Source: JBBAFM01 sp041655415
GTDB lineage: Bacteria > Bacillota > Clostridia > Peptostreptococcales > JAAYPU01
Reading direction: 5' to 3'
Assembly (NCBI GenBank): GCA_964429195.1
Contig: CAYSBC010000064.1
Location: 1 to 9,637, forward strand
DNA: 9,637 nt
The stretch's first letter is position 1; every line of letters begins with the position of its first letter. A model generated the notes under the pieces. It made no database searches, had not been told where the DNA came from, and saw only the letters and a program-made list of their open reading frames with translations. A program made the translations under genes and the position numbers. This document shows, one piece after another, positions 8,120 through 9,637 of this stretch.

Positions 8120-8148
8120 ATTATACATTTCATTTAATATTTATGCAA
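8120..8148 (-). promoter_or_regulatory. Candidate argB promoter
   Basis: On the - strand, TTGCAT (8143-8148, 3 of 6) and a perfect TATAAT (8120-8125) are spaced by exactly 17 bases. The start of transcription would fall near 8113, giving a leader of about 30 bases before argB. This would drive argB, carA and carB. Confidence 0.6.
8134..8147. promoter_or_regulatory. Candidate ArgR operator (ARG box) at argB
   Basis: TTAATATTTATGCA matches 12 of 14 positions of the ARG-box core TGAAT-W4-ATTCA, with one mismatch in each arm. It covers the argB -35 hexamer and part of the spacer, where a repressor would block polymerase. AT-rich sequence gives chance matches, and no argR gene is in the window. 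Confidence 0.4.
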
Positions 8149-8156
8149 CAGGTGTA

Positions 8157-8185
8157 TTGCTTTTTATATGAAACTTTTGTATACT
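8157..8185 (+). promoter_or_regulatory. Candidate argC promoter
   Basis: TTGCTT (8157-8162, 3 of 6) and TATACT (8180-8185, 5 of 6) are spaced by 17 bases. The start of transcription would be near 8192, leaving a leader of about 75 bases before argC. Its -35 is only 8 bases from the -35 of the oppositely directed argB promoter. Confidence 0.55.
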
Positions 8186-8199
8186 TTATTAGTAATTCA
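8186..8199. promoter_or_regulatory. Candidate ArgR operator (ARG box) at argC
   Basis: TTATTAGTAATTCA matches 11 of 14 positions of TGAAT-W4-ATTCA and contains one perfect ATTCA half. It directly follows the argC -10 element and would cover the transcription start. The other half is degenerate, so this is weaker than the argB-side site. Confidence 0.3.
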
Positions 8200-8268
8200 A
8201 TAAATACTATAACACAATAGTTATTTTATGTATGCGGCAATTATATTTAAAAGAAAGGAACGGTATTC

Positions 8269-9348
8269 ATGATTAGAGTAGGTATTATAGGAGCAACAGG
8301 TTATGCCGGTGCAGAACTTGTCAAACTCCTACATGATCATCCTGAGGTTCAGCTTAGTTTTTTATGTTCAAACAGTTATTCTTCACAAAAATTCAGTGAT
8401 ATCTATCCTCACTTTAAATATAGAATAGATCAGGTTTTAATCGATACGGAATCTGCTTTATCTGAAATGAGGAATATTGATGTTTTATTCACTGCTCTTC
8501 CTCACGGAACATCCTTCCCATTTGCAAAGGAAGCCTTAAAAAATAATGTTAAATTCATCGATTTAGGTGCTGATTTCAGACTTCACGATGGGGATACTTT
8601 TGAAGCTTGGTACCAAGTCCGGCATGAAGCAAGGGAATTCTTATCCAAGTCTGTTTATGGCCTGCCTGAATTGCATAAAGAAGCTATAAAAAATACGGAC
8701 ATCCTCGCTAATCCAGGTTGCTATACAACAGCTAGTATTCTTGCCTTGTATCCTGCTCTTAAAGAAAAGCTCATTGACCCGCAGTCCATTATTATTGACG
8801 CAAAATCTGGAGTGACAGGAGCCGGCAGAAAAGCTGATATCTCTCTTTTGTTGACAGAATGCAGTGAATCCATCAAAGCTTATTCCATCGGATCTCATAG
8901 GCATACTCCCGAAATTGAACAGGAATTATCACTGGCCGCCGGCAAAAGTATTGCCCTCACATTTACACCTCACTTAATACCGATGCAAAGAGGTATATTA
9001 GCTACCTGCTATGGAACTATCTCTCCATCCTATATGGATTTTATAGAAAATTCAGCTTCTTCTTATGGCTACCAAGATTCTTATGAGCAATTACTTCAAA
9101 GAATTTATGAACTCTATTATGATTTTTATAAAGATGCAGCCTTTGTCAGAGTACGGGATGATGTCCTCGAAACACGTTTTGTAAAGGATACAAACTATTG
9201 CGATATCAGCATTAGAATAGATTCACGAACCCATCGCCTTATCATAACCTCTGCCCTTGATAATCTGGTTAAAGGCGCCTCAGGGCAAGCTATACAGAAC
9301 ATGAATATCATGTTTGGATTGGATGAAAAAATAGGATTGGAAGGATAG
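8269..9348 (+). CDS. argC: N-acetyl-gamma-glutamyl-phosphate reductase
   Basis: ArgC reduces N-acetylglutamyl phosphate to the semialdehyde with NADPH, the third arginine step. The 359-residue protein is slightly longer than the commonest forms of about 345. The N-terminal nucleotide-binding fold starts with GIIGATGYAGAELVKLL (5-21). The catalytic cysteine is Cys151 in NPGCYTTAS, followed by SGVTGAGRKA (180-189), the catalytic histidine region SHRHTPEIEQEL (209-220, His212), PHLIPMQRGILATCY (234-248), and the closing DNLVKGASGQAIQNMN (331-346). All features of an active enzyme are present. The ATG at 8269 has an AAAGGA site nine bases upstream (8254-8259) and begins exactly at the conserved MIRVGIIGATG. 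argJ follows 9 bases after the stop. Confidence 0.97.
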   Translation: MIRVGIIGATGYAGAELVKLLHDHPEVQLSFLCSNSYSSQKFSDIYPHFKYRIDQVLIDTESALSEMRNIDVLFTALPHGTSFPFAKEALKNNVKFIDLGADFRLHDGDTFEAWYQVRHEAREFLSKSVYGLPELHKEAIKNTDILANPGCYTTASILALYPALKEKLIDPQSIIIDAKSGVTGAGRKADISLLLTECSESIKAYSIGSHRHTPEIEQELSLAAGKSIALTFTPHLIPMQRGILATCYGTISPSYMDFIENSASSYGYQDSYEQLLQRIYELYYDFYKDAAFVRVRDDVLETRFVKDTNYCDISIRIDSRTHRLIITSALDNLVKGASGQAIQNMNIMFGLDEKIGLEG

Positions 9349-9357
9349 GAGGATACA

Positions 9358-9637
9358 ATGAAAATACTAGAAAACAAATGCGTTTCCCATGTCAAAGGCT
9401 TTAGGGCTGTAGGCATAGCAAGTGGCATTAAACATAACGGTAACAAAGATTTGTGTTTAGTCTATAGCGAGGTACCTGCAGTCAGTGCAGCCACATTTAC
9501 AACCAATATTGTAAAGGCCGCTCCCGTGGTATTAAATTCAAAGCACATTGAATCGAATAATACACAAGCTCTTATTATCAACAGCGGTAATGCTAACTCC
9601 TGTACCGGATCTCAGGGCTATGAGGATGAAGTAAGAA
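9358..9637 (+). CDS. argJ: Ornithine acetyltransferase (ArgJ), 3' partial
   Basis: ArgJ transfers the acetyl group from N-acetylornithine to glutamate, so the acetyl group is recycled; many bacterial forms also use acetyl-CoA to make N-acetylglutamate. Only the first 93 codons are inside the window. They show the family N-terminus: VKGFRAVGIASGIK (12-25), KDLCLVYSEVPAVSAATFT (30-48), TNIVKAAPV, then INSGNANSCTGSQGYED near 74-90. The self-cleavage site with the catalytic threonine lies beyond the window, so mono- or bifunctionality cannot be judged. The ATG at 9358 has a perfect AGGAGG (9347-9352) five bases upstream that overlaps the argC stop, so argC and argJ are one transcription unit with coupled translation. 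Confidence 0.95.
   Translation, partial: MKILENKCVSHVKGFRAVGIASGIKHNGNKDLCLVYSEVPAVSAATFTTNIVKAAPVVLNSKHIESNNTQALIINSGNANSCTGSQGYEDEVR

Noticed and set aside
8020..8220. A 66-codon + strand frame running from argB into the spacer
   Set aside because: It overlaps the argB start antisense and both promoters, and has no ribosome binding site or recognisable content.
8203..8225. Weak hairpin around CTAT-N6-ATAG in the argC leader
   Set aside because: The stem is short, AT-only at its ends and needs a bulge. It is expected by chance in such AT-rich sequence.
8084..8268. Riboswitch or T-box leader ahead of argB or argC
   Set aside because: The proposed leaders are about 30 and 75 bases, and no T-box motif, specifier stem or terminator hairpin is visible.

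Overview
This window is chromosomal DNA from an AT-rich, low-GC Gram-positive anaerobe, most likely a member of the Clostridia. The evidence is the base composition, strong purine-rich Shine-Dalgarno sites (GGAGG, AGGAGG), and gene families that are common in that group: a PaaK plus tandem-ACT pair, a stand-alone HD-GYP protein, and an acetyl-cycling arginine pathway with argJ. I cannot name the genus. No transposase, integrase, phage gene, CRISPR array, tRNA or rRNA is visible.

Left part (1-1700, + strand): the 3' part of a phenylacetate-CoA-ligase-type adenylating enzyme, which is already open at base 1, then a small two-ACT-domain protein with its own strong ribosome binding site. A perfect 12-bp hairpin at 1673-1700 closes this unit and also serves the convergent gene on the other side.

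Middle part (1699-8083, - strand): read in transcription order, argB (acetylglutamate kinase), carA and carB (carbamoyl phosphate synthetase small and large subunits), then, 73 bases later, an HD-GYP cyclic-di-GMP phosphodiesterase gene that seems to have its own promoter. argB, carA and carB are tightly spaced and look like one operon. CarA carries a leucine where the family has its catalytic histidine (VQFLPE instead of VQFHPE), although the catalytic cysteine and glutamate are kept. This is the most unusual coding feature in the window.

Right part (8269-9637, + strand): argC (N-acetyl-gamma-glutamyl-phosphate reductase) and the start of argJ (ornithine acetyltransferase), with the second ribosome binding site overlapping the argC stop. 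argB and argC diverge from a 185-base AT-rich spacer. It holds two back-to-back sigma-A-like promoters and two candidate ArgR operators whose centres lie about 52 bases apart.

Together ArgC, ArgJ and ArgB make ornithine from glutamate by the acetyl cycle. CarAB supplies carbamoyl phosphate for citrulline, so this CarAB pair is probably the arginine-side copy. argD, argF, argG and argH are not in the window; argD and argF may follow argJ. I did not find a convincing new biological system. The points worth following are the CarA active-site change and the architecture of the divergent control region.
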